In this document: in pieces, positions 56,205 to 64,000 of the stretch
Layout: the number at the start of each line of letters is the position of its first letter
Position numbering within the stretch: the first letter of the stretch is position 1
NCBI RefSeq assembly: GCF_041378895.1
Contig: NZ_CP144212.1
Location: 3,333,501 to 3,397,500 of the forward strand
DNA length: 64,000 nt
Direction of reading: 5' to 3'
From: Dechloromonas sp. ZY10
GTDB taxonomy: Bacteria; Pseudomonadota; Gammaproteobacteria; Burkholderiales; Rhodocyclaceae
Position numbers and translations under genes: made by a program
The notes under the pieces: generated by a model
Databases searched by the model: none
Told to the model about the DNA's origin: nothing
The model's input: only the letters and a program-made list of their open reading frames with translations

Positions 56205-56972
56205 TCAGGCCCGCCACTGCGCCGCCAGACCGAGGTAGAAGGCGATTTCGCCGACCTGCTGCACCGCCCCCAGCGTATCGCCGGTATAGCCGCCCAGCCA
56301 GCGCCGGCACTTGCCGGCCAGCCACAGCGTACTCAGCAACAGCAAAGCCAGCGCCAACAGTGCTGATGGTGCTGGCAGCCAGTACAGCGGCGGCAATGCG
56401 AACAGCGCAGCAAAGCCCAGACTGCCCGCCGACAGGCGTTGCGCCACCGGCCGCGCCTTGCTTGAAGCATCGGCACGCGCGTAATCGAGCGTCGCCATCA
56501 GCCCCAGCGCGGCGTAGCGCGAGACGGCGTGGCCGGCGACCAAGGCCGGCACCACCAGCGCCGGCGGCAGGCTGGCGAGCAGCAGCAGTTTGCTGCTCAG
56601 CCCCAGCCACAACGCGACCACGCCGTAACTGCCGACCCGCGAATCCTTCATGATGTCGAGGATGCGCGCCTTGTCCCAGCCGCCGCCGAGGCCGTCGGCG
56701 GTATCCGACAAGCCATCCTCGTGGAAGGCGCCGGTCGCCAGCAGCATCGCCGCCAGCGCCAGCAGCACCGCCACCGGCTGCGACCAGAGATGGTGCGCGG
56801 TGACGAAGACCGCGCTACCGATGCCGCCGACCAGCAGGCCGACTGCCGGCAGGTAGCGGGCGGCGGCGTGCAGCGCCTCGGGACTGAAACCGACCCAGGC
56901 CGGCACCGGCAAGCGGCTGAAATAAGCGCAGGCGGCGAGGAAATAGCCGAGTTCGCGGCGCAGCCAGGCCAT
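56205..56972 (-). CDS. cobS: Adenosylcobinamide-GDP ribazoletransferase (cobalamin synthase)
   Basis: A 255-residue membrane protein beginning MAWLRRELGYFLAACAYFSRLPVP, with FHEDGLSDTADGLGGGWDKARILDIMKDSRVGSYG, the metal-binding signature of CobS (quoted only in part: key DGLSDTADGLGGG). It joins adenosylcobinamide-GDP to alpha-ribazole. It starts 4 bp after cobT ends and shares the upstream riboswitch. Confidence 0.95.
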   Translation of the reverse strand: MAWLRRELGYFLAACAYFSRLPVPAWVGFSPEALHAAARYLPAVGLLVGGIGSAVFVTAHHLWSQPVAVLLALAAMLLATGAFHEDGLSDTADGLGGGWDKARILDIMKDSRVGSYGVVALWLGLSSKLLLLASLPPALVVPALVAGHAVSRYAALGLMATLDYARADASSKARPVAQRLSAGSLGFAALFALPPLYWLPAPSALLALALLLLSTLWLAGKCRRWLGGYTGDTLGAVQQVGEIAFYLGLAAQWRA

Positions 56973-56976
56973 TGCC

Positions 56977-58044
56977 CTAGGCCTTGTCGGCAACACCGGC
57001 CGACTCGAAGCTGGCCATTTCGTTGAGGAAGGCGGCGGCGGCCTGCAGCAGCGGGAAGGCCAGCGCCGCGCCGGTGCCTTCGCCGAGGCGCAGGCCGAGG
57101 TCGAGCAGGGCTTCTGCCTGCAAGGCCTGCAACTGGGCGCGGGCGCCCGGCTCGGCCGAGCGGTGGCAGAAGACGCAGTAGTCGCGCAGCGCCGGTTGCA
57201 CGCGGCAGGCGACCAGCGCCGCCGAACTGACGATGAAGCCGTCGACCAGCAGGACCATCCCGGCCTCGCCGGCAGCCAGCATCGCGCCGACCATCGCCGC
57301 AATCTCGAAACCGCCGAATTCGGCGAGCAAGGTCAGCGGGTCGCCACCGACCGTCTGGCCACCGGCCGCCGCATAGCGGGCCAGCGCCTGTTCGAGCAGC
57401 GCCTGCTTGCGCGCCAGGCCAGCGTCGTCAAGGCCGGCGCCACGGCCGATGCAATCGGCCAGCGAAGCGCCGGTCAGGGCATGCGTCAGCAAGGAAGCGG
57501 AGGCCGTATTGCCGATCCCCATTTCGCCGAAGCCGACCACGTTGCAGCCCTCGGCGGCCAGGCGGCGGACGATCCCGGCGCCATGTTCGAGCGCCTGCGC
57601 GCACTGGGCGCCGGTCATCGCCGGCTGCTCCAGGTAGTTGGCGGTGCCGGGCGCGACCTTGGCGTCGAGCAAACCGGGGCGCGGCGCGAAATCATGGGCG
57701 ACGCCAGCGTCGACGACGCTCAGCTCCAACCCGTTGAGACGGGCGAAAACGTTGATCGCGGCACCGCCGGCAAGGAAGTTCTCGACCATCTGCCAGGTCA
57801 CTTCCTGCGGGAAGGCCGAAATCCCGGCCTTGGCCGCGCCGTGGTCGCCGGCAAAGACCAGCATCTGCGGCCGGCGCAGTTCCGGGCTCAGCGTTTGCTG
57901 GATCAGGCCCAGCTGCAGCGCCAGACGCTCCAGCTGGCCGAGCGCGCCGAGCGGCTTGGTCTTGCGGTCGATCTTGTGTTGCAGTTTGGCGGCAATTTCA
58001 CGGTCGACCGTGGAAACGACGATTTTTTCAGCAATGGAATGCAT
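56977..58044 (-). CDS. cobT: Nicotinate-nucleotide--dimethylbenzimidazole phosphoribosyltransferase
   Basis: A 355-residue Cob[40 protein letters not shown] and [14 protein letters not shown] are diagnostic. It makes alpha-ribazole phosphate from dimethylbenzimidazole and nicotinate mononucleotide. GGAG before ATG 58044 lies directly after the attenuator T-run. The N-terminal STVDREI is encoded by a full palindromic repeat copy (58000-58011). Confidence 0.96.
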   Translation of the reverse strand: MHSIAEKIVVSTVDREIAAKLQHKIDRKTKPLGALGQLERLALQLGLIQQTLSPELRRPQMLVFAGDHGAAKAGISAFPQEVTWQMVENFLAGGAAINVFARLNGLELSVVDAGVAHDFAPRPGLLDAKVAPGTANYLEQPAMTGAQCAQALEHGAGIVRRLAAEGCNVVGFGEMGIGNTASASLLTHALTGASLADCIGRGAGLDDAGLARKQALLEQALARYAAAGGQTVGGDPLTLLAEFGGFEIAAMVGAMLAAGEAGMVLLVDGFIVSSAALVACRVQPALRDYCVFCHRSAEPGARAQLQALQAEALLDLGLRLGEGTGAALAFPLLQAAAAFLNEMASFESAGVADKA

Positions 58045-58054
58045 CCGATTCTCC

Positions 58055-58108
58055 AAAAACAAAAAGGGCCTCGCCGTTGCATCCGGCCAGAACGCAACGA
58101 CGAAGCCC
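58055..58108 (-). terminator. Riboswitch expression platform: intrinsic terminator before cobT
   Basis: On the minus strand GGGCTTCGTCGTTGC (58108-58094) pairs with GCAACGGCGAGGCCC (58080-58066), using two G-U pairs, and is followed by TTTTTGTTTTT. It sits between the riboswitch and the cobT ribosome-binding site, so coenzyme B12 binding probably stops transcription. Confidence 0.75.
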
Positions 58109-58139
58109 TGTCCACAGGCTTCTTCCTGATTGAGATTGA

Positions 58140-58312
58140 ATTTCCGACAGGTCTTCTGGCTTCCGGATCGTTCCGCTCACCGCGTCTTCCCGGAGGGTTT
58201 GTTTCCCCTCGTAGTGACTTCTTGCGGCGGCAGTCCCCGGTTACAGCGGCGGGCCCGCCCCGGAATTGCAGCCTGCGCCGCGCACCGGGTTCCATTTTGT
58301 CGGAAGCCGCGA
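58140..58312 (-). promoter_or_regulatory. Cobalamin riboswitch upstream of cobT-cobS
   Basis: On the minus strand the leader has GGAACCCGGTGCG, the core GGGCCCGCCGCTGTAACCGG (58257-58238) and the B12 box AGCCAGAAGACCTGTC (58162-58147). Order and spacing fit a class I cobalamin riboswitch. Coordinates are approximate at the ends. Confidence 0.9.
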
Positions 58313-58367
58313 TTATGCCGCCCGTCGACGGTTGCCGCCAAGCGGTACAAAGTCGACAATGCATGCC

Positions 58368-58922
58368 ATGAAAGAACTAATCCTGGGTGGCGCCCGTTCC
58401 GGCAAAAGTCTGTTTGCCGAGCGTTGCGCCCATGACGATGAAGCGGTGGGCCGGCGGGTCATCTACCTGGCGACGGCGGAAGCGCGCGACGGTGAGATGC
58501 AGCGGCGGATTGTGCAGCATCGCGAACGGCGGCCGGCGCACTGGGCAACCTGCGAGGAGCGGCTGGCGCTGGCGGCCAAGCTGCGCGAACTGGCCGCGCC
58601 CGATACCTGCATCCTGGTCGATTGCCTGACCCTGTGGCTGACCAACCTGCTCTTCGCCGGCCGTGCGGCGGCACAGGCGGAAGCCGGCGAGACCGTCGAC
58701 TGCCCGCTCTTCCTCGGCGAAACCGCCGCGCTGGTTGCCACCCTGCCGACCCTGCCCGGCCGCATTCTGCTGGTCTCCAACGAAGTCGGCTGGGGCGTGG
58801 TGCCAATGCACCCGGTCTCGCGCCTGTTCGCCGACGAGCAGGGACGGCTGAACCAGCGGGTGGCGGCGGTCTGCGATCAGGTGAATCTGGTTGCCGCCGG
58901 CCTGCCACTCAGGTTGAAATAA
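58368..58922 (+). CDS. cobU: Bifunctional adenosylcobinamide kinase / guanylyltransferase
   Basis: A 184-residue protein with P-loop GGARSGKS (residues 7-14), VIYLATAEARDGEM and LVSNEVGWGVVP, all conserved in CobU/CobP. It phosphorylates adenosylcobinamide and adds GMP. ATG 58368 gives the usual N-terminus; an ATG nine bases upstream also works. It is divergent from cobT and not served by that riboswitch. Confidence 0.94.
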   Translation: MKELILGGARSGKSLFAERCAHDDEAVGRRVIYLATAEARDGEMQRRIVQHRERRPAHWATCEERLALAAKLRELAAPDTCILVDCLTLWLTNLLFAGRAAAQAEAGETVDCPLFLGETAALVATLPTLPGRILLVSNEVGWGVVPMHPVSRLFADEQGRLNQRVAAVCDQVNLVAAGLPLRLK

Positions 58923-58924
58923 GG

Positions 58925-58948
58925 CATTTTCACGGTCGACCGTAAAAA
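58925..58948. repeat. Palindromic repeat in the leader of the small kinase gene
   Basis: ATTTTCACGGTC and GACCGTAAAAAT form a nearly perfect 24-bp inverted repeat that ends two bases before ATG 58951, exactly where a Shine-Dalgarno site should be; no such site is seen. Confidence 0.7.
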
Positions 58949-58950
58949 TC

Positions 58951-59562
58951 ATGGAAAAACTGCTCGACACCCTCGCTTCCGGCATCCACGATGCGCGCAA
59001 CCAGCTGCTGATCGCCGAAAGCCAGCTCGCCGAACGCGAATCTCGGCACGGCATCGACCTCGGCGAAGCGCGGCAGGCGATTGAAAACGCTGCCGGCCGG
59101 CTGACCCGCCTGCTTACCGCCTACCGGCTGATGCAGCACGATGCCCGCCTGGCGCTGCAGCCCTGCCGGATCGACGAGCTCTGTGCCGAAGCAGCGCTGA
59201 CCCAGCGTTCGCCATTTGCTGCCCGCGGGCTCGAACTGACGGTAGACTGCCAGGTCCTCGACGAATGGGTTTGCGCCCGCGATCTGGTTGCCGACATGCT
59301 CAACAATGCCTTGCAGAATGCTTGCCGCCACGCCCGCCAGCGGGTCCGGCTAAGCGCCCGCACCAATGCCGACGGCCTCCAGCTGTGCGTCGAGGATGAC
59401 GGCCCGGGCTTTTCCGAACTGCCGCCGCAAACTACCGGCAGCGGCCTGCTGCTGGCAGGCCGGCTGGCTGAACTGCACCGCCGCAGCGAGCGGCATGGCC
59501 ACCTCCAACTGAGTAACGGCGGCCGTCTTGGCGGCGCCGTCTTTACCCTGACCCTGCCATGA
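58951..59562 (+). CDS. Minimal soluble histidine kinase
   Basis: A 203-residue cytoplasmic protein. His13 in SGIHDARNQLL resembles an H-box (HDxRN), followed by a helical dimerisation region and an ATPase domain with DMLNNALQNACRHA (N-box), VEDDGPGFSE and a TGSGLLLAGRLAELH G2-like segment. There is no sensor domain or membrane helix. It overlaps the response regulator by 4 bp and lies 28 bp after cobU. It could be a kinase or a phosphatase for that regulator. Confidence 0.8.
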   Translation: MEKLLDTLASGIHDARNQLLIAESQLAERESRHGIDLGEARQAIENAAGRLTRLLTAYRLMQHDARLALQPCRIDELCAEAALTQRSPFAARGLELTVDCQVLDEWVCARDLVADMLNNALQNACRHARQRVRLSARTNADGLQLCVEDDGPGFSELPPQTTGSGLLLAGRLAELHRRSERHGHLQLSNGGRLGGAVFTLTLP

Positions 59563-60947
59563 GCGTCGATTTCTCGAAAAAGCGCTTTCTCGTCGTCGAC
59601 GACCAGCCGATGGCGCGCGAAGCCTTGCGCACCATCGCCCAGAGCGCCGGTGCCTTCGCCGTCGAGTTCGCGGTCGGCTATCAGGATGCGCTCTATCGCA
59701 TCCGCAACAACCCGCCCGATGTCATCCTCTGCGACTACATGCTGGGCAAGGACCGCTCCGGCCAACAGTTGCTGGAAGAGGTGCGCCGCTTCAACCTGCT
59801 CACCGACGAAGCGATCTTCATCATGGTCACTGGCGAACAGGCCTACGAGCAGGTGGTTTCGGCGGTCGAACTGGCACCCGACGAGTACATCATCAAGCCC
59901 TTCTCGCCGGACAAGCTGCTGTTCCGCCTCGAACGCGTCGCCGCGCGCAAGGAGTTTTTCTCGCCCTATTACCGGCTGCGCCGCAACGGCGACTACCCCG
60001 GCGCACTGACCACCCTCGGCCAGCTGGCGAAAAACGAAGAAGGCCGCCAGTACCGCTACGAAATCATGCGCCAGCAGGCCGAAACCATGCTCGCCGGCGG
60101 CAATGCCACCGCTGCCGAAACCGCCTATCGGGCGATCCTGGAAAATTACCAGTTCCCCTGGGCACAGGCCGGCGTCGCCCGGTCGCTGCACCATCAGCAA
60201 CGGACCAGCGAAGCGCGCGAGGAAATCGAGCGCGTGGTCGCCGGCGCGCCGCACTTCTTCGATGCTGCCGACCTCAAGGCCCAGATCTGCATGGCCCAGG
60301 GCGATCATGCCGAGGCCCAGCGGGTACTCGACGACGTTGCCCGGCGAACGCCGCGCAACTATCTGCGCAAGCGCCTGCTGGCCGAAGCCGCGACGCTCAA
60401 CGGCGACGTCGAGACGGCGCGCACGGCAATGGCCGACGTGATCGAGAACGACACCATGCCCGGCGCAATCACCCTGCCCGATCAACTGGCGCTGGTACGC
60501 AGCTATCTGGCCGCCAACGATCCGATCAACGCCGAGAAAATCCTGTACACGATCAAGGAAAGCGACCTGCTCTACAGCGAACTGGGAATCCAGGCCAGCT
60601 ACTACGCGTTGCTGACCCTGACCCTGCCGAGCAAGGGCAAGCCCAAACTGGCCGGCCTCCGCCCGGCGCTGATGGCGACGCCGTTCGATGCCGCGACCCA
60701 CCTCGATCTGCTGCACGCTGCGCTGTCGGTCGGCGACGACCTGCTCGCCGACACCCAGGCGACACACCTGCTCTCTAGCCACGACGCCAAGAAAGTCTTT
60801 GCCACCCTGCGCAAGTACTACGCGCTGTACGGCCGCGAGGCCGATTTGCGCAATCTGCAGCGCGAAGTCGCACTGCAACGCATCCGCGTCCGCGACAGCC
60901 AGGCCGAGCCCGGCGAAGCCGCCATCGCAACCCCGGACGCGACCTGA
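59559..60947 (+). CDS. Response regulator with long helical (TPR-like) C-terminal region
   Basis: A 462-residue protein: receiver at 1-130 with Asp59 (LCDYMLGKDRSGQ) and switch lysine in IIKPFSPDKL. Residues 140-440 are alpha-helical repeats resembling tetratricopeptides (GNATAAETAYRAILEN, GDHAEAQRVLDDVARR, NGDVETARTAMADVIEN), so output is probably through protein contacts. No DNA-binding or enzymatic domain is seen. It pairs with the small kinase and ends 8 bp before the convergent cobQ stop. Confidence 0.85.
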   Translation: MSVDFSKKRFLVVDDQPMAREALRTIAQSAGAFAVEFAVGYQDALYRIRNNPPDVILCDYMLGKDRSGQQLLEEVRRFNLLTDEAIFIMVTGEQAYEQVVSAVELAPDEYIIKPFSPDKLLFRLERVAARKEFFSPYYRLRRNGDYPGALTTLGQLAKNEEGRQYRYEIMRQQAETMLAGGNATAAETAYRAILENYQFPWAQAGVARSLHHQQRTSEAREEIERVVAGAPHFFDAADLKAQICMAQGDHAEAQRVLDDVARRTPRNYLRKRLLAEAATLNGDVETARTAMADVIENDTMPGAITLPDQLALVRSYLAANDPINAEKILYTIKESDLLYSELGIQASYYALLTLTLPSKGKPKLAGLRPALMATPFDAATHLDLLHAALSVGDDLLADTQATHLLSSHDAKKVFATLRKYYALYGREADLRNLQREVALQRIRVRDSQAEPGEAAIATPDAT

Positions 60948-60954
60948 AAACGCC

Positions 60955-62469
60955 TCAAGCGAGCGGGTAACCGGGCAGCAGTTCCGCCATCCGCCGCCGG
61001 TCCAGCGCCGCCCAGGTCGAATCGGCCAGGCGGTCGAGATCGGCCTCGCGGCGGGCGGCAAAATCGACCCGCTCGACCTCGCCGGCACCGGCCCAGCGGA
61101 GCAGCGCCGAAAGCGCCTCGGGATGGTCGAAGAGGCCGTGGCAATAGGTGCCGAGGACCTGCCCGTCAGCGGACAAGGCGCCATCCGGCCGCTCGCCCTC
61201 GGCCGCAGCCAGCCACACCGCCGGCTGCGCCAGACCGGCGCCGCGCGTCACCCCGAGGTGGATTTCGTAGCCGCTCATTGCGGCGGCAGTCGCTCCGGCA
61301 AAAGCCAGACGGCCCTGCACATTGCGCAACTGCTTTTCGGCTTCCAGCGTCGTTTCAACGTCGAGAAAACCCAGGCCGGCAGTCGAGCCGGACGCGCCTT
61401 CGCGGCCGTCCGGGTCATGCACTTGGCGCCCGAGCATCTGGTAGCCACCACAGAGGCCGATCACCTTGCCGCCGTAGCGCAGGTGCCGCGCCACCGCTGC
61501 GTCCCAGCCTTGGGCGCGCAGCCAGTCGAGGTCGCCGCGCACCGCCTTGGAGCCGGGAAGCACGATCAGGTCGGCCGGCGGCAAAGGCTCGCCGGGCTTG
61601 ATCCAGGAAAAGTCGACCTGCGGGTGCAGGCGCAGCGGATCGAGGTCGTTGTGGTTGGAGGTGCGCGGATAGGCCAGCGCAATCGCGCGCAGTTTTGCCG
61701 CTTTTTTGCCGTCGACCGTGGCAGTCGCAATCGCATCCTCGGCGTCGAGCATCAACCCGTGCAGATAGGGCAAGACGCCGAGCACCGGCTTGCCGGTCCG
61801 CTCTTCGAGCCAGCGCAGGCCGGATTCGAGCAGCGAAATGTCGCCGCGAAAGCGGTTGATCACGAAACCCTTGACCCGCGCCTGCTCGGACGGCGAGAGC
61901 AGTTCCAGGGTCCCGACCAGGTGGGCGAAAACGCCACCCCGGTCGATATCGGCGACCAGGATCACCGGGCAATCGACGGTCTCGGCGAAGCCCATGTTGG
62001 CGATGTCGCGGGCACGCAGGTTGATCTCAGCCGGCGAACCGGCGCCTTCGACCAGCACCGCCTCGTAAGCGGAAGTCAGCCGCCCCCACGACTGCAGCAC
62101 CGCCTGCATCGCGCGCGGCTTGTATTCCTGATAGTCGCGGGCGTTGAGATCGGCGGCGACCTTGCCGTGGATCACCACCTGCGCCTTCTTGTCGGTGGTC
62201 GGCTTCAACAGCACCGGGTTGAAGTCGGTATGCGCTTCAAGGCCGCAGGCCAGCGCCTGCAGCGCCTGCGCCCGGCCGATTTCACCGCCATCGACGGTCA
62301 CCGCCGAGTTGAGCGCCATGTTCTGCGGCTTGAACGGAGCGACAGCGACGCCGTTGCGCTTGAGAATCCGGCATAGCGCGGCAACCAGCGTCGATTTGCC
62401 GGCATCGGAAGTAGTGCCCTGCACCATCAGGGTCGAACAGGAAACGGCGGCGGGCTGAGCAGCGGACAT
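60955..62469 (-). CDS. cobQ: Cobyric acid synthase
   Basis: A 504-residue amidotransferase: N-terminal [20 protein letters not shown] (dethiobiotin synthetase-like ATPase), [11 protein letters not shown], and a C-terminal class I glutaminase-like domain with [10 protein letters not shown] and HGLFDH. It amidates four side chains of adenosylcobyrinate diamide. A loop [11 protein letters not shown] is encoded by a palindromic repeat copy at 61711-61719. Confidence 0.96.
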   Translation of the reverse strand: MSAAQPAAVSCSTLMVQGTTSDAGKSTLVAALCRILKRNGVAVAPFKPQNMALNSAVTVDGGEIGRAQALQALACGLEAHTDFNPVLLKPTTDKKAQVVIHGKVAADLNARDYQEYKPRAMQAVLQSWGRLTSAYEAVLVEGAGSPAEINLRARDIANMGFAETVDCPVILVADIDRGGVFAHLVGTLELLSPSEQARVKGFVINRFRGDISLLESGLRWLEERTGKPVLGVLPYLHGLMLDAEDAIATATVDGKKAAKLRAIALAYPRTSNHNDLDPLRLHPQVDFSWIKPGEPLPPADLIVLPGSKAVRGDLDWLRAQGWDAAVARHLRYGGKVIGLCGGYQMLGRQVHDPDGREGASGSTAGLGFLDVETTLEAEKQLRNVQGRLAFAGATAAAMSGYEIHLGVTRGAGLAQPAVWLAAAEGERPDGALSADGQVLGTYCHGLFDHPEALSALLRWAGAGEVERVDFAARREADLDRLADSTWAALDRRRMAELLPGYPLA

Positions 62470-62521
62470 GGCAACGACGATGTGAAAAAAGTCCGTAATT
62501 ATGGCACCATCGCCCCCGCCT

Positions 62522-62700
62522 GAATGGTTCAGGCAAGTCTCTCGGTGCCATCGACGGATGGAGAATCGGGAAGGCGGTGCGATTCCGCCACGTGCCCAAC
62601 GCTGTGAGGGGGACGGATGCTGCAGATGCCACTGGCGCCCAGCCGGGAAGGCGCAGCCGCCGGCAGAACCCGAGTCAGAAGACCGGCCGGGAGACCGCAA
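62522..62700 (+). promoter_or_regulatory. Cobalamin riboswitch upstream of bluB-cobD
   Basis: Plus-strand elements in order: TCTCGGTGCC, GAGAATCGGGAAG, GGTGCGATTCCGCC, CCCAACGCTGT, GCCACTGG, GCCGGGAAGGC and the B12 box GAGTCAGAAGACCGGCC (62672-62688). It is a clear class I cobalamin riboswitch. The 66-bp stretch to bluB contains GCCGGCCGCATGCCGGC, which may help mask the ribosome-binding site, so control may be at translation. Confidence 0.92.
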
Positions 62701-62766
62701 CCGCCGGCCGCATGCCGGCAACACGACTGCAAGGCCAGGCAGCCGCATTTTCCAGAAGGGGAATCC

Positions 62767-63543
62767 ATGGAAAACCTCTCGCCGCAAGCGACCCAATCCG
62801 ATTCGTCGATAGCGCAGCCCTTTTCCGACGCTGCCCGTGCCGCCGTGTATGAAACCATTTTCAGCCGCCGCGATGTGCGCGGCCAGTTTTTGCCGCAGGC
62901 CGTGCCGGAAGAGGTGCTGGCCCGCGTGCTGCTGGCGGCGCACCATGCGCCGTCGGTCGGCTTCATGCAGCCGTGGAATTTTCTCGTCGTCCGCTCGCCC
63001 GAGGTCAAGCAGCAGGTGCGTGGGGTGTTCGCCAAGGCCCACGAGGAAGCCGCCGCGATGTTTCCCGACGAGAAGCGCCAGATTTACAGCAAGCTGAAAC
63101 TCGAAGGCATCGTCGAAGCGCCGATCAACCTGTGCATTACCTGCGACCGGCAACGCACCGGCCCGGTGGTCATCGGGCGCACCCACATCCCGACCATGGA
63201 CCTCTACAGCAGCGTCTGCGCCGTGCAGAACCTGTGGCTGGCCGCCCGGGCAGAAGGTTTGGGAGTCGGCTGGGTGAGCATCTTCAACGAGCCGGAGCTG
63301 CAGGCAGCACTCGGCATTCCGCCGGAAATCGTGCCGATTGCCTACCTGTGCATCGGCTATGTCAGCCATTTTCACGACAAGCCGGAGCTGGAAAAAGCCG
63401 GCTGGCTACCCCGGCTGCCGGTCGCCGACCTGCTTTATTACGACCGCTGGGGTGGCAGCGACCCGCAGCAGGCCGACCCGCTCACCGCTACCGTCGCCCG
63501 CTTGCAGGATGACATCCAGACTCGGGGCCACTTCCCGCGATGA
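62767..63543 (+). CDS. bluB: 5,6-dimethylbenzimidazole synthase
   Basis: A 258-residue flavin-destroying nitroreductase-fold enzyme: [30 protein letters not shown] and [13 protein letters not shown] match BluB. It makes the lower ligand of B12 from FMNH2 and O2, so this strain can make its own dimethylbenzimidazole aerobically. An AAGGGG site precedes the ATG. Confidence 0.95.
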   Translation: MENLSPQATQSDSSIAQPFSDAARAAVYETIFSRRDVRGQFLPQAVPEEVLARVLLAAHHAPSVGFMQPWNFLVVRSPEVKQQVRGVFAKAHEEAAAMFPDEKRQIYSKLKLEGIVEAPINLCITCDRQRTGPVVIGRTHIPTMDLYSSVCAVQNLWLAARAEGLGVGWVSIFNEPELQAALGIPPEIVPIAYLCIGYVSHFHDKPELEKAGWLPRLPVADLLYYDRWGGSDPQQADPLTATVARLQDDIQTRGHFPR

Positions 63544-64000
63544 GTTCTACGCCCGCCGCCGCGATCTTCGCCGCCGCCTGGCCCGCGCTGGCCATGCCGC
63601 TGGCGGCGCTGGCCGGAGTCGGTCTCGACCGGCGCTTCGGCGAAGTCAGCCGCTACCATCCGCTGGTCGGCTTTGGCACCTACGCCAATTTTCTCGAACG
63701 CCTGCTCAACCGCCGCCAGCGCGGCCCCGGCGTCCTCGCCTGGGGACTGGCGGTGCTGCCCTTTGCAGTCTTTGCGCTATTGCTGCGCCAGGTACTGCCG
63801 ACGCCGCTGGCCTGGCTGGTCGACGTCATCGCGTTGTACTTCGCGCTTGGCGCGCAAAGCCTGATCGAGCACGCCGAAGCCATCGCCCGCCCGCTCGCCG
63901 CTGGCGATCTGGCGACCGCCCGGGTCAAGGTCGGCTGGATCGTCTCGCGCGACACCAGCCAGCTGGATACGACCGGCGTCGCCAAGGCCGGCGTCGAATC
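63540..64000 (+). CDS. cobD: Adenosylcobinamide-phosphate synthase (CobD/CbiB), 3' end outside the window
   Basis: The first 153 codons are visible. Hydrophobic helices, the RYHPLVGFGTYANFLE segment and LYFALGAQSLIEHAE are the CbiB/CobD signature. It attaches aminopropanol phosphate to cobyrate. The ATG overlaps the bluB stop by 4 bp, so both are under the riboswitch. Confidence 0.92.
   Translation, partial: MSSTPAAAIFAAAWPALAMPLAALAGVGLDRRFGEVSRYHPLVGFGTYANFLERLLNRRQRGPGVLAWGLAVLPFAVFALLLRQVLPTPLAWLVDVIALYFALGAQSLIEHAEAIARPLAAGDLATARVKVGWIVSRDTSQLDTTGVAKAGVE

Noticed and set aside
56973..57302. Upstream in-frame extension of cobS
   Set aside because: It overlaps cobT in another frame and shows no CobS similarity; MAWLRREL at 56972 is the expected N-terminus.
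62500..63375. Upstream in-frame extension of cobQ on the minus strand
   Set aside because: It crosses a well-formed cobalamin riboswitch and bluB, and the conserved CobQ N-terminus begins right after ATG 62469.

Overview
The window looks like chromosomal DNA of a high-GC betaproteobacterium, most probably a member of the Rhodocyclales (Dechloromonas/Azonexus-like). This rests on gene content and order: a DUF2782-thrB-nadD-rsfS-rlmH-maf run, BPSS1780-type membrane proteins, a DmpKLMNOP-type hydroxylase, homoprotocatechuate-pathway regulators and cobalamin synthesis with BluB. The genus is an inference. I see no rRNA, tRNA, insertion sequence, integrase or CRISPR array.

Region 1 (1-16.2 kb) is aromatic catabolism. 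On the minus strand a complete multicomponent di-iron phenol-hydroxylase-type operon (dmpKLMNOP, 8142 to 3492) is followed by a TRAP transporter (dctP, dctQ, dctM) and the 5' part of hpaG, which runs off the left edge. At 14.6-16.2 kb lies a divergent pair encoding an HpaA-like AraC activator and an HpaR-like MarR repressor. A 15-bp motif recurs upstream of dmpK, dctP and hpaR, and around dctP and hpaR it overlaps recognisable -35/-10 elements. The simplest reading is one HpaR/HpaA regulon in which a di-iron hydroxylase does the job usually done by the flavin-dependent HpaBC. Between these parts sit an 1148-residue hybrid kinase, an HD-GYP response regulator, an outer-membrane porin and a PstS-like periplasmic protein.

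Region 2 (16.3-33.5 kb) is mostly housekeeping: acetoacetate-CoA ligase, an acyltransferase, the tRNA hydroxylation protein TrhP, RNase G, an exported dienelactone hydrolase, a ProQ-family protein and a diguanylate cyclase. It continues with a tight minus-strand operon (DUF2782, thrB, two BPSS1780 paralogues, nadD, rsfS, rlmH, maf) and the divergent LOG-family/polA pair.

Region 3 (33.7-50.4 kb) is a cell-envelope polysaccharide locus: eight glycosyltransferases (GT4 and GT9 types), an ArnT/PMT-like membrane glycosyltransferase, an NAD-dependent sugar epimerase/dehydratase, an O-antigen ligase-like protein, an asparagine synthase homologue and the lipid A flippase MsbA.

Region 4 (50.4-64 kb) holds a CobC-like phosphatase, a universal stress protein, a Na+/H+ antiporter-like protein, a MASE1 kinase with a FixJ-type regulator, a Tsx-like porin, and a cobalamin nucleotide-loop cluster (cobT, cobS, cobU, cobQ, bluB, cobD). 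Two cobalamin riboswitches lie here, one leading into cobT-cobS and one into bluB-cobD. A very small histidine kinase and a response regulator with a repeat-like tail lie inside the cobalamin cluster.

Across the window a short palindrome with core CACGGTCGACCGTG (and GTYGACCGT half versions) recurs about twenty times by eye, in intergenic hairpins and inside genes. The most extreme copy is a perfect 44-bp inverted repeat at 36422-36465.
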